Assembly (NCBI RefSeq): GCF_019279795.1
Contig: NC_056743.1
Coordinates: 871,456,478-871,520,477, forward strand
From: Protopterus annectens
Taxonomy: Eukaryota; Chordata; Ceratodontiformes; Protopteridae
Direction: 5' to 3'
Length of the DNA stretch: 64,000 nucleotides
A program made the translations under genes and the position numbers. A model generated the notes under the pieces. It saw nothing but the letters and a program-made list of their open reading frames with translations, ran no database searches and was not told the DNA's origin. This document shows positions 35,301-47,307 of the stretch, piece after piece; positions within the stretch are counted from its first letter, which is position 1; the number at the start of each line of letters is the position of its first letter.

Positions 35301-35660
35301 ATGCTTCATATCCATAAGTCGAACTCCTAACGCATTACCCGATCGAAAGACCTAAATCTAATATGTGATATTAACAAAACCTGCTGGAGAGATAGGTTTG
35401 TCTCCCAGAGGCTGCCCCCTCTCTGGAATAAACTCCCCATACACGTCAAACAAAGTACATTGCTGACCCTCTTCAAGCTCAAATGTGGTGAGTGGATGGG
35501 ATTGTCCCAGGAGTTCCACCTGTGTCCCTCACTGACAAGGGCAACAGGAGCTGATTGAGGTTTTCTTTTTTGGGGATAAACTCTTGGCTAGGCTTGTAGG
35601 GGACCCAGGGCCATTAACCTAGTAATCTCCTATGATCATATAATCCTAGGAGATATAGAA
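32385..35660 (+). pseudogene. LINE C: CR1-type LINE of the LINE A family
   Basis: ORF1 begins near 32390 (MSGQFPS...LVDMGILRQGSNCLMF) and its esterase domain follows from 32820 with IGDSIVRLTDVPLTRF; the middle block reads HAVVNDLKRTS and the end GLHLS. ORF2 shows MKVMLLNTRNLNLKMHSLEA, ICAVTETWF, LILDDFNYPTIDW, then a deletion between endonuclease and RT near 33880-34020. RT blocks are NTASKGTDSMPGCIL, YLDLAKAFDTIPHSGIIEK and VTSGVPQGSILGLLLF. The active site reads TFVDNCKLG: the second Asp (codon 34726-34728, AAC) is lost. In the endonuclease, GDFN has become DDFN. The 3' tail TTAACCTAGTAATCTCCTAT is at about 35614. The 5' UTR monomers of LINE A are absent here. Confidence 0.87.
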
Positions 35661-36199
35661 AAAACAAACCATCACACATTGTCAAACACTATAAAATCCA
35701 AGGAATCAATGGGGCACCATGATCGGTAGATGCCCAGAGTTATTGCTGGTGGTGAATATTTAAAGTTAGACATATCTTTTAATATAAAATAATTTATTAA
35801 GATATTTGAGAATTAAAAAAATGCATTAAAAGTAGAAATGAAAATAAAATATTGAGAAAAATTATACAAGAACTATTTTCTGTGTTTTTAATTGATAATT
35901 GTGTCTTATTGCTAATTAATGACACCCATTCTTGATTCTTCAGACTAGAGTATAGTGAGCCGGAATGGTTTGTTTATAGATTTCTAGAAATAAGGTTTCA
36001 TGCAAAAAAATATAGGAATAAATACTTAAAAATGTTTACAGCAAAGGCTCAGCAACCAGCAACAGGTAATGGAAAGGGTTAGCCGATCATATAAGCCTTA
36101 CATTTAATTCTAGTGTAAACACAAAGACTCCTTTGACTTTGATCTTTTTTATTTTTCACCTCCCCCCGCCGGGACCCCATCTGATTCCTTCGCTACCTT
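35661..36199. other. Intergenic, no recognised feature
   Basis: AT-rich sequence between two LINE A-family copies. Nothing was recognised. Confidence 0.5.
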
Positions 36200-36706
36200 C
36201 ACCTAATCGTCCAATGTGTTCTGGTGGAATGGGTGACAGACATTCACAGGTTAGATGAGAATCCTATGGCATCCTCTGATCTTGCTCTGATGGACCTGTT
36301 GCACATCTGCAAATTAATCAGCATCAGAATTATACATTCTAGGGACCTAAATCTGTTTTTCAACATAAAGAGGACATGTTGGAGGGATGGGAATGTTTCT
36401 CAGAGACTACTCCTTCTCTGGAAGAAGCTTCCCATCCATGTGAAGCATAGTTCTTCCCTAACCCAATTCAAGCATCACTTGGGCCAGTGGACTGGGAATT
36501 GGAAATTAAGATTCGGTCAGGCACTTATATCTCTAGTAGACAGAGGCAGCCTATAAATGTTTGACCACCCATGCCCAAGGCTATATATACCCCTTGAAAT
36601 AATCCTAGGGTATCAAAACCTGTCAGATACATTGAGGAAGCATAGCTAGGCTTAAAAAGAACCTCAGGGGATATTAGCCTAGTAATTATCTATGAACCTA
36701 TTTGTT
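36200..36706 (+). pseudogene. LINE E: 3' fragment of the LINE A family
   Basis: A 110-codon open frame (36224-36556) shows the C-terminal RT region: DLALMDLLHICKL, SRDLNLFFNIKRTCWRD, SQRLLLLWKKLPIHVK and DRGSL. These match the LINE C and LINE D C-termini. The 3' UTR ends with TTAGCCTAGTAATTATCTAT then GAACCTATT at 36674-36702. It is a typical 5'-truncated LINE insertion. Confidence 0.87.
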
Positions 36707-38149
36707 CCTCCATTTTGCAGTCAGAGCTGGGATGTAGTGAGCAGGCCAGCTTGCTGGTTCTAGGAGGCAGCATAACTTCTCTCCTTGGGGGCACCATTCT
36801 CCCTCATGGCTCCTCAAAGCCCACAATGGCTGCTTCCCATGGGGAATCATGCCTCTACATGCAAATGTCCCCTCAACTGCCGAGTACTAATGCAATGTGG
36901 TATAGTGGGCTTTACTGGCTCATACCTGTAATAGGTAAACACCTAAAACTCTCATTAGGTGTCACTCATGGAGAGTTCCAGAACTGCCTCCTTTTCCCCC
37001 AGGACAGATGAGTTGGCAGTAGTCACTCACTCCCATCCTCACTCAATGGCTCCTTTAGACACTCGGCCTGCTAATTACACTTGGGTCATCTATAGCCAAA
37101 TCAGGGCTTTCTTTTGATTCTCATCTTACCTCATTTTTTTCTTTAAGCATTCTTTAGGTCTATTCCATACATTTCTGACTGAAGCTAATGCTTGCATCTT
37201 TCACAGATGGCTGCTTAATGAAAACAACACATTTATAGTGTAGATCTTTGTACTTTTGCTTCAAGCTTACTCCGTTTATGCATACTAGCACTTTACTGAA
37301 CATTTTCAAGGCACTTCACTCTTGCATCTGACATTCTTGAAGGCTTTAAATACTTCTAAGATTTGCCAGTTTTGCATTGTTCCAGTAGTATGTATTAAGG
37401 CTCATGAGCCGTAAGCTTATGGCAAAGGTGTAGTCAAGATTATATGAATTATAGACCACCTTTCAGACTGTTGTCTGACCTTCAGTAGGGATAGCCAGAA
37501 ATGTCTGGTCTGCACACCAAACTCATCCCTCTTTTTTGTGGTTTGTACACTAAATATGGACTTGAAAGTGCAACATGTACTAAAATGATTACATTAGAAG
37601 ATTAAGTTGGATAGCTAACAATACGACAAACAAGCATATGGTGATCTTCATTGCTAGCTGCCCTGCGCCATTTTCGTTTTACATTTGAACTTGAACCTGC
37701 AACATTTGCTATCCTTCTACTAGGCAAAGGGTTGGTTCCTTAACAAAAATAATTCAAACATCTCAGACTTTGTGGTATATCTCTCTTCAATATACAAATA
37801 TCAGTGCTCTAGAGAAAGGGGTTAATTGGCTGGCTGCTGTATTTAGAAAATGAACTGAGGTTGTTTAACTCTAATATTCATCTTTATGAATTATTTCCAA
37901 TCTCATTATGAAGTTGCTCTGCTCTGCTAGTATGTATTTATGTTATTTATCTAGTTATTGTCATTGGCTACAATTTATCATTATCTGTTACTGTATTTCC
38001 AAAATTATATATTTCTTTCCTCTTCAGTGTGAATCTGTTGATAGCTAGATATTTTTCTCTGGTACTGTTCGTCTTTATACAACCTACAGAATGCTTATCC
38101 TATCACCTGTGACCTAATGTGCCTTCAACATGGAAGGCACATAGTATTG
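36707..38149. other. Intergenic, no recognised feature
   Basis: A 98-codon frame at 36715-37011 has no recognisable domain. The rest is AT-rich. Confidence 0.5.
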
Positions 38150-38825
38150 TTAAAGTGATAAGATCTTGTATTAAAACTGTATGTAACAGATGTACAATTT
38201 CTATAAGAACTATTTCTGACATGTACACATCTCAGAACTGTATACCACTGATATACACTTGCATTTGAATTATGTGTCGTGCACATATAAAAACTATGTA
38301 TGAGTGATATGGACTTCTATAAGTAATATGCACGACTAAATTATACTTGTTTTAAAACTATATGTGACTTATGTACACTTGTATCAGAAATACATGCAAT
38401 TATCTTTAAAATGTTTTTGTTTGAAAATCCATGGAGATTTTGATTTTATCACTAACATATTTTTACAAGATTGTATAGTCATCCAATTATTATTTAATAA
38501 GCAATGTCTTGCAAGACATTTTTAAAGATTTTGTTTTAAAAGTAATAAAAGGTTGTTTTAAAGAAGACATGTATGCAATTGAGGTACACATTTATTAGAA
38601 CTCTAAAGAACAGATGTACGAACTCTAAAGGACAGATGTACACATGCATTACAAATATATGTGACTGATGTACAGTTGTGTTTGAACTATATTCTATTAA
38701 CATAAACTTGTATAAGAACTGTATGTGACTGGTATACACTTGTAATGGAACTATGTGTGGCAGATATACATATATAACAACTATATGTTGCTGATACATT
38801 TGTACTACAAATATGTGCTATTGAA
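38150..38825. repeat. Degenerate ~45-bp tandem repeat
   Basis: Phrases such as GAACTATATGTGACTGATGT followed by ACACTTGTATAAG recur many times with heavy divergence, for example near 38220, 38360, 38660, 38710 and 38755. A less repetitive stretch lies at about 38410-38570. Confidence 0.7.
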
Positions 38826-38892
38826 GTGCCTTTGGCCTGGATCATGACAAAAAGGGTCCATGGATCACTCTTCCTATCTAGGCAACAACATG

Positions 38893-39375
38893 GTGCATGC
38901 ATGACTACATCCTGGCTTATGTGCAGCATAAACCATGGTGCATGTATGACTACATCCTGCCTTATGTACAACATAAGTCATGGCGCATGTATGACTACAC
39001 CCTGGCTTATGTACAGCATAAGTCATTGTGCATGTATGACTACACCCTGGCTTATGTACAGCATAAGCCATAATGCATGCATGACTACACCCTGGCTTAG
39101 GTAAAGCATATACCATGGTGCATGTATGACTACACCCTGCCTTATGTACAGCATAAGCCATGGCGCATGTATGACTACACCCTGGCTTATGTACAGCATA
39201 AGCCATGGCGCATGTATGACTACAACCTGGCTTATGTACAGCATAGGCCATTGTGCATGTATGACTACACCCTGGCTTATGTACAGCATAAGCCATGGTG
39301 CATGTATGACTACACCCTGGCTTATGTACAGCATAAGCCATGGTACATGCATGACTACACCCTAGCTTATGCTGC
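38893..39375. repeat. 45-bp minisatellite, about 11 copies
   Basis: The unit reads CATGTATGACTACACCCTGG then CTTATGTACAGCATAAGCCA then TGGTG. It is highly homogeneous. Since 45 is divisible by three, frames on both strands stay open (up to 190 codons on the - strand). These are artefacts of the period and not genes. Confidence 0.96.
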
Positions 39376-41991
39376 ACATATTTCATATCTTTCACCTTTC
39401 TTTGGCTAGCCTTTATCAGGTCTGTGCCCTTTGAGAGAGTTAGCATACAAGACTAGGTATAACATTATCTTTAAATTATCCTGAATGATTTATAAAGAGG
39501 AACAAGACATTATGTAGTGATAGCAACACATCCCCACCTTTCATAAAGTGCTGCCTTTCCTTACATATACCAATGTCATACTGGCCTTTACCACTGGAGT
39601 ATGAGAAGGTAGAAGACCTACACAATGGCTCTTGTCAACTAAAGGCCCACTCCCCAGGAGCCTAAGCGAGATATCTTATTTCATTTGCAGTATGGAAGGG
39701 CACTTCATTATCCTTCTTGTGAATCTCCTCTGTATTTCTCTTACATTATAGGCACAGATTTTAGTTACAGATGTGTTGAAATGGTACTAACATTTAGGGT
39801 GCTAGTCTGTTTATTTTTATTTACATTTATTTCATACCTTTCTTAGGCTTTATCAGGCCTACTGAGACATCAGTCATAATCCAGTAACATATAAATATTA
39901 AATAAAATTTTCCAGTGTTCAATAATGCATAGCTCCATAGATACACCTGAGTGTATAAGCAACTCTGCATTTCCATGTATGTATTTACAAAGTAAATAAT
40001 TAGTCAGACTGATATCTCCCCATTATGTATATTATCATCATTATTAAAAAACAAAACGAGCAAGTTATACCCAATTGTTTATCTATATTTGTTAAATTCA
40101 AAAGCCAAAAAAAAAACAAAAGTTCATGCAGATCTTGTAAATTCCTACCTTGACTAATATACAAAAGTACTAACACTCATGGAATCTAAGAACTGACTTG
40201 TTTCTGTTTAGCATTCTCTTTGGAGTGCCCATCTGTCCACCTAATGGATCCCAAATTGGTGGGGTTGTTGAAGCAAAAGCAAAACCAACCAGTTAGCCCT
40301 GGCATGTATGAAATGTATACCAATAATAACACATATTAGCATGTTACAGGACTATGTTGGAGTGTGACATTACATATACTCTTTCATGTAAGGGATGAGG
40401 TTCATCAGTTGTTATATAACTGAGACAGTTTCTTCCCCCACTGAAAAGTTGGGACAGGTTCTGCACAAATGTAAGGAGGTGGGCATGTTTACAAACAGTG
40501 TTCCTCACCCTATCTAAGGGCTGTATGCCACTGACATGGCTGTCTGCTAGCCTTACTGTTCACGGTGGACATAAGCTTTTCTGTAATACTTACTTTTTCT
40601 TGTCTTGACTTTTAAGCCATGAATGCCCCGGTGCTATTTAATGTCCTATTTCTTTAGAAAGCCAGTGGTGGACCTAAATCTACACTGACAAATAAATAAG
40701 ACTTACTGAAGGGATACGTTCCTATCTCAGCCTATTCCCAGCCTATGGATTAAACAAAGTACTACTTTGTCTACCTTTAAGGATAGTCTTGATGATTGGA
40801 AGAGTAGACACCAACTGAAGCCACAATTATCATGCACCTTCCTACTTGATTTGGGAGGCGAGCACTAACACTTGCATGAAAAGGGAAATAAGAACTTTCA
40901 AGTGTGTTTACATAAAGGTTCATGTGGCTAGGCATCTTATGGCCCCCTTGATCACTTGCAAAGTAGTGCTGCTATGTATTTTGTGTTTTTTTGACAGAGG
41001 ATCTGTGCTTTAGAATGGTTGGTGTACGTGAGGTTTCTTCTGCCCCAAGTGTAGTCCCCCTCAAGTATATTTCTGGACAGTTCACCTTTTCACTGCTAAT
41101 GAACTGCTGAACTGATGGATTTAACCAAAAAGAACTTAAGCAACTATAATCATAAACCACAATACATGTAGTCCATCTGCGTACTGCAGGTGATGAAACC
41201 CTGACTATGAACCATGTGCTTGAACATCTGGGCAAGGGATTATGGGAGTGTGCAGCTTACATTGACTTGCTCATCCTGCTGTGATGGAGATGGTTGCCAT
41301 GGTTAGACCAGTCTGCTTCTATACAAGTAGAAGCTTGCATGTTACAAGTGGCAAAAGGACCTGGGGGATATATGCTTGGAGAGTCTAAGCCAGTGATGGT
41401 ATTTTTCCTTGGTGTTTGAATAAGAGCCGGTGCATGAGTGAAGGCAAAGAATAGCCCTGTGGTGATGCAGATACATGCTTCAGCCAGCAGCAGCAGTACT
41501 AGAGCCAAAATAAATATGTAGTCATGGTCAGGATGTTGACAGTGATTTAAATATTCCAATGTCTGCCTATAAGATGGCTGCCCCTTTCCCTCACTGGGAA
41601 ATAGTCAGGAAGAGGAATCAATACGCTGGGCCTATGACAGAGATTGATGGCTGGCAGACATGTCAGGAAGATGCTCCTAGATAAATAAATTCCATTAAAA
41701 GAATACATTCTGGCACAGATAGATGTTGCATACCTGGTCATGTCCATGCTTAGCTAAAGCTGCAAATGGATTTTATAGTCATATATGGGTAGTGTTACTT
41801 AAGAAATTATTTTAATTGTTAGATATTGTATAGATGGTCAGACTAATGTCTCTGAATTCTTATGTTTGGAGCTACAGAAAGGTTAGACTTCCACATTGTA
41901 GTATAATGTGACCTTTGCCTTGTTTTCTGCTTGGAAATAATGTTCTATACATTATATTTCTGAAATTATCTTGATAAGTTTCTTTTTACAG
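39376..41991. other. Intergenic or intronic, no recognised feature
   Basis: Low-complexity AT-rich sequence with scattered short open frames and no recognised domain. If the exon candidate at 41992 is real, this would be its upstream intron. Confidence 0.5.
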
Positions 41992-42089
41992 GGTTTTCTA
42001 TGGTATTACAAAGACAGCAGCTGGTTTTCCACCTGTGGTTTAATAATTATTGATTACACCTGCATGTTCACCACTGCTTACTGTGTCAG
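41992..42089 (+). CDS. Candidate coding exon of an unidentified gene
   Basis: A 98-bp segment lies between a strong acceptor (TTTCTTTTTACAG, AG at 41990-41991) and a consensus donor (GTGAGT from 42090). Exactly one frame is open throughout (the other two have stops) and encodes 32 residues beginning GFLWYYKDSSWFSTCG. This continues with a hydrophobic stretch rich in Ile, Phe and Cys that could be a membrane segment. The exon would be phase 0 at its start and phase 2 at its end. No family is recognised. It could be an isolated exon of a gene with large introns, or a chance match. Confidence 0.35.
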
Positions 42090-42987
42090 GTGAGTCTGCA
42101 AAGAACTTTCATGTTAACCTGCTAATCCTGGAAAATAGCCAGAATACTGATAAATTTATCAATTCAAACAAATAGCAGTTTCAGTTTATTTTTGTTCTTG
42201 TGTTGCTTTATTTGTATAAAGCAAAATGCAATGAAATACATTCTAAAAAAATATCTGTGAATAAACAAAATATTAGAATAAATATCAAAGCCACTAACTT
42301 TTTGAGGGACTTGGCATGATAAAATTTTAATGCATTTGCATGATGGTCTGTTCATCAGAAAAAAAAATGTATAATTCTTACATTAGTTAAATATACACAT
42401 TTTTATATTTGCCCTTGTGAACACATGGGTACACACACACACCTACATGTTATTGACTTTAGTTGAATGTGATTTAGGTCAACATCTGTTTTGTCCACAC
42501 ACTTTGGCTGACAAAACAGATGGTAGACAGGTGTATGAGACTGAAAGCCTCTGAGACTGGGAAATATGCCCCTTCCCCAGAGATTGTTCAATATCGTAGT
42601 TAGTATATATAATTAGCAGGGGGTGTTGGAGGTCCAGGGGAACTTGCCCATTGCAAAAAAGCAGTTGCTTTGTTTTGCATGTCCCAAGGTCATACCTTGG
42701 AGCATGCACATTAAGGTTTTGTTAGGGAGCAGGGTTCGGCCCTTTGTGGCCAATGTTTTTCATCTCGATCTACTGAAGTTTTGACTATGTGGTAGGACAT
42801 AAAAAAATCCATTCACAAGAAAGTCTGATGCTGCATTGGGATGCCACAGTCCCCTCTCTGACTACAGGATAAATATCAGATCAGGTCTGGGGGCAATGAC
42901 ATGTTACTCTTGGCATCGAAGATTGAGAAAAGGCAACAGTAACAGTGGATGATCAGCTGCATTGGGGCTAAAAGAACCCCCCCCAAA
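42090..42987. other. Intergenic or intronic, no recognised feature
   Basis: AT-rich sequence; no recognised domain or element. Confidence 0.5.
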
Positions 42988-42988
42988 C

Positions 42989-43062
<74 letters not shown>
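42988..43062. repeat. (TA)n microsatellite
   Basis: About 75 bp of TA repeats with one AA interruption, just outside the 3' end of a Penelope-like element. Confidence 0.97.
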
Positions 43063-43064
<2 letters not shown>

Positions 43065-43182
43065 AACTCCAAGATCACCATAACTTGGAAAAAAGACAAT
43101 ATTCCAGAAATTTCTGACCAAAGAAGACAATGACACCCAAAGGAACAGTCCAGTCAAGTGTACACAGCAGTCCTCTAAAATA

Positions 43183-43232
43183 TTTATTAAGCACTTTTCG
43201 TCCTGAAATTTGCTAGAACTTCTTCAGATAAA
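43183..43232 (-). ncRNA. Hammerhead-ribozyme-like motif at the PLE1 3' end
   Basis: The - strand contains the core CUGAAGA (43227-43221) and GAAA beginning at 43200. Helix I pairs UUUAU (43232-43228) with AUAAA (43187-43183). Helix II pairs GUUC with GGAC (one U-G). Helix III pairs AAG with CUU around a two-base loop, ending at a UUA cleavage triplet (cut after 43188). One unpaired A before helix II deviates from the ideal fold. Hammerhead ribozymes are known in the terminal repeats of Penelope-like elements. Confidence 0.6.
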
Positions 43233-46200
43233 ATCCTTCATAAAAATCCTTCATTTAAAAGTTGTTTTACATACATAATATGCTCATTTTACACCAATAA
43301 AATCCTACTTCCCTAAAACTAAGGTTAAATTAACCCTTATGTACTCAGTACTTCCATATTATTTTATGTTGAAATCATCAATTAACTACATTTCTTTATT
43401 ACTTACACAAAATATACATTTCCTAAAACTAAAATTGATGATTGTCATCCTATTTTAAAACCACCTTAGTTATCTTGTCAAACGTTTTAACTTTAATATA
43501 CATAAAATTTAACAAATTTCATTCAAACCGGGATGTTTTCATGCACTGAAACGTATCTGCCATAACAGCTCAAGTCTCTCTAATATAAGAGAACAAGGTC
43601 CCCCTCTGTTATCTGGCAGTACTTGATCAATAGCTCTAAATTTAAAACTATGCTTTGCATATTCAAGTATGTGTCTGGCTAGTGCGTTTACTTGTTTGCC
43701 CCTGCTAATACTACAAAGATGTTCATATACTCGTTCTTTGAGTTTATGGTCAGTCTTCCCAACATAAAAGGCTGGGCAAAGTTGGCATTGGGCTAAATAC
43801 ACTATAATTTTGGAATTACAATTAAGTTTCTTCCCTATGTGGTATTTCATATTTCTTACCTGATATGTCTGACCTACTTCCATATACTTACAGTAGCTAC
43901 ACATACCACATCTAAACATTCCCGGATATTTAAACAATTGTGGACTACGTTTTTCTAGTAAACTTTTTATGTTCCTACCTCTCTTGAAGATAATCTGTTG
44001 GGGTTCTATGAGTTTGTGTACAAAGGATGTATCACCTTGTAAGAGGTTCCAATTTTTGTATATTATATTTTTAAGTTCCATTGCATTCAAGTTACACAGT
44101 GTAATAAAATTATACATAAACTGGAACTTGTCATCTATTTTTGACTCTCTCTCTGATGTTTCGCATCCATGATGTACTGTGACACTTACTGATAAAGCAA
44201 GGCTATTACTTTGATTCAAAATAGGTTTATATATTCCGTTAGGTCTTTTTGTTTGAACTTCCTCTACTAATTTCACGATTAGAGTGTCAGGATATCCTCG
44301 TCTCAAAAACATCCCTCTCAGAGTCTCACATTCTGCCTGAAAATCATCCTCTTTGGTCACCTTTCTGGCTACTCTATCCAACTGGCCTTTCACTACTGAC
44401 TGTTTCTGATGATATGGATGGCAGCTAGAAAAGTGTAGGAATGCATTTGAGTACCTTTCTTTCCTAAAGATTTTTGCTATGTACCTACCATGGTTTTTGT
44501 CTTTCTTTAACTTAATATCCAAGTAGGGCATAGCATCTTGGTTGTAGTTAAAAGTAAACTGTAAGAAATCTATGGTGCTGTTAAAATAATGAACTAAATC
44601 TGTTGCTGTCATATCATCCCCTTTAATAATAATAAAAATGTCATCCAGAAATCATGTGCAAAAGTATATCAATCCACTTATCCGGGTATTCTTATTGATG
44701 TACTCTTGTTCCCAATATGCCATTACTAAGTTAGAAAAACTTGCACCATAAGGGGAACCATCACTATACCTATTTTTGTAGGTAAATCTCATTATCAAAA
44801 GTGATGTAATTGTTAGTTAATATAATATCTAACAATTCTTCAACTAACGTCACTTCAGTTGCTGGTGCTCTTTTTGACCTCATCATAAAAGAAACCCATT
44901 TGATCCCTTCAATATATGGGATAGATGTATATAAATCTTTAACATCAATAGTCAAGAAATTGTACTCTTTCTTAAATTCTAAGTCATTCACACAACTCAA
45001 GAATGACCAAGGGTCTTTACAAATTTGTGTTTCCTGACTGATGTACTTTTTTGATATTGTATCTACCACTTTTGCAAGAGTATATGATGGAGTTCCTTGC
45101 ATCTACCAAAGGTCTCATGGGGGAGGGGTGTCTATACTTTTATGCACCTTCGGGGTACCAAACACTAGAGGAATTCTGGAGGCTGGCATAGTTAAAAAGA
45201 TGAACATATTGTCGTCAATTTTTGCCTCAATAAACAAATCATTGATTTATGACCTAATACATCCATAAGCTACATTCAATTCATTTTTAGAGACACGTAC
45301 ATATGTTTCACTTTGTAGCATCTGTTTCATTTTATCAATGTAATCCTCTATATTCATTATAGCCAGCCCTCCCCCCTTGTCTGGTTTCATTACCCTCACT
45401 GGCAATTTTTGTAATATAGTACATGCTGACCATTAAGACCTACTAACATTGCAATTATTACTTTTCACATTATTATTTGCTTTAATGCAAGTCCTGAGAT
45501 CAAGTTCACATATAAGTTCAAAGAGGGATATTGTTGGATGCATAGGTGGATTAAATGTACTCGATATGTGAAACTCCACTTCTCTTGAGACTCTAAGCCC
45601 CAAAAGTACAGCCAAATTCAATTTCCTAATGAATACTTTGAAGTCTAAAATGGTTTTCGCCAAGTCAGCATTACATGGGGGCACAAAGGTACATCCTTTT
45701 GCTAATGGTTCAACCAGTTCAGTCTCTACAATATAAGATGAATAATTGTACAGTTTAAAGTCTTTTCCTTGTTCATGATGATTTTATAATTATTTTTTTT
45801 TTTAATTGTCTGATGCCAGATTATGAGAAAAGGTAATTACCTCCTCCTTTTGTTCATTCTGCATCTGTTGTTGGCTCTCCTAATGCGGGTTGTGGTTCTA
45901 TGCCCTGTTCTGAAAATTTTTGCTGTTCTGTCTTGGACCATTCATATTATTCTCACTGTTGTAAAAGTTTTGCTCATTAAGATGAATTTGGTTATTTCTG
46001 CTGTTAGAAGTCCTCTCACTTCTTCGAACTGGGACTGATTGGTTCTGATTTCCGGTTACCTCGTTTGGTGTCGTCATTTCCACCAGGTTATTGATGTTAG
46101 CTCCTCCTTGGTTTAATGGGTTAGTGCTTGTTTGACCAATAGGGTTCCATAATTGTGAAGGAGGTGGTTTAGGGTAGGCTAAACCACTATTATAATCCGT

Positions 46201-46560
46201 ACAGTCCCTATTTAACTTTTTAAGTTTAGTTTCTCGCAGTTTATTCAAATGCTGATCAATGCTAGTAAATATTATATTATATTCAAAGTGGTACTGCTCA
46301 AAGTCAATGTCTGCCTTGATTTCATTATCTACAATAGTAATTTCTCTTGCAATGTTGTCGGCCATAACTTGATAATGTTTCATCATTAGTTCAAGTAATA
46401 CGAGACCGTGTTTGTCAAATAATTTAATAAGGTCTTGGTGAAACAGTGAGCCCACTTCTAGCCCTGTTGGGTATTGCCATACTCACAGACCTTTAGGAAC
46501 AATGCTTTGCTTGATACATTCACGAAGTACACAATTTCTAACTGCAATTTAGCAGTTTGA
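43183..46560 (-). pseudogene. PLE1: Penelope-like retroelement, decayed, near full length
   Basis: On the - strand the order is an N-terminal region (45898-46455, LFDKHGLVLLELMMKHY, Asn-rich linker), then VMKPDKGGGLAIMNIEDY, FGTPKVHKS, and YNFLTIDVKDLYTSIP with the first catalytic Asp. Then come YGASFSNLVMAYWEQEYI, FLDDIFIIIKGDD (catalytic DD near 44633-44640), the RT thumb, a Cys motif FRCGMCSYCKY, and a C-terminal GIY-YIG endonuclease (VYLAQC...FYVGKTDHKLKERVYEH). The last 357 codons (43539-44612) are fully open. Upstream are frameshifts near 44770 and several stops, some at former CGA codons (for example before FLDD). Penelope elements encode an RT related to telomerase fused to this nuclease. 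Confidence 0.92.
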
Positions 46561-46957
46561 AATCTAGTGTCTTTAAGTTTGTGGCAATATTATTGCTTCC
46601 ACCAGCCGGGTGTACCTGTTGCATTCCATCAGGTTGTACATTCAGTTCCAGAAATGGTCATTTTGACTTGGTATATGTAAGTCCATTTTTTCAGCCATTC
46701 AGTTTGCATATTACAGGACTCACTGAAGCGGTCCTTGACATTTCAATGATTACCAATTTTGATTATACTTCTCACTTTAGCTTTAAAAAATTTATTTTGC
46801 AACACAGTTACTGCATTTCTGTAGTTCCTATTTATACAGTGTTGTACGTTACTTGATTGTCTTCGGTTTTTCTATTACTTTCTTTAGGATACTGCTGCAA
46901 CCACTGCATTATTTGGCTTCCTGACCTTCTTAAAAAAACCCTCAACATGTAAAAATG

Positions 46958-47307
46958 GGGTCTATAGCAATTTGTTGCAATGCAATTACAGTGAACACCA
47001 GATCGTCGACACTCATTCAGCAAAAATCGTTTCAGCGATTCACTGAATTTACCGAGGGCAAGTAAATACTTGCCCTACAGCACAACCTTGTCCTTTCCTC
47101 CACTGTAGTGTAATCTTAGAGTTGGTATATATACTTGGGTGGGGTGTGAAGTCCCCCACTTGGGTGGGTTCGATTTGCGTAGCTGTCAGTCCATTGTGCT
47201 GTAGGGCAAGTGGTAAATTCAGTGAATTGCTGAAATGATTTTTGTTGAATGAGTATCAATGATCCGGTGTTTGCTGCAATTGCATTGCGATGAACTGATA
47301 TAGACCC
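46958..47307. mobile_element. ~350-bp MITE-like element with long terminal inverted repeats
   Basis: The left arm from GGGTCTATAGCAATTTGTTG to CTTGCCCTACAGCACAA (about 46958-47094) is the imperfect reverse complement of the right arm from TTGTGCTGTAGGGCAAG to GATATAGACCC (about 47195-47307). The centre is about 100 bp. The left arm also contains a small palindrome (GGGCAAGTAAATACTTGCCC, 47057-47076). There is no coding sequence, consistent with a non-autonomous DNA transposon. The target-site duplication and superfamily are not resolved. Confidence 0.8.

Noticed and set aside
38874-39446. A 190-codon open frame (- strand) and companions on + over the 45-bp repeat
   Set aside because: The repeat period is divisible by three, so stops are absent in several frames by construction; no splice sites or family similarity support coding.
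41257-41559. A 100-codon frame with a hydrophobic segment (- strand)
   Set aside because: No splice-site support, no recognisable domain and no good start context; likely chance.
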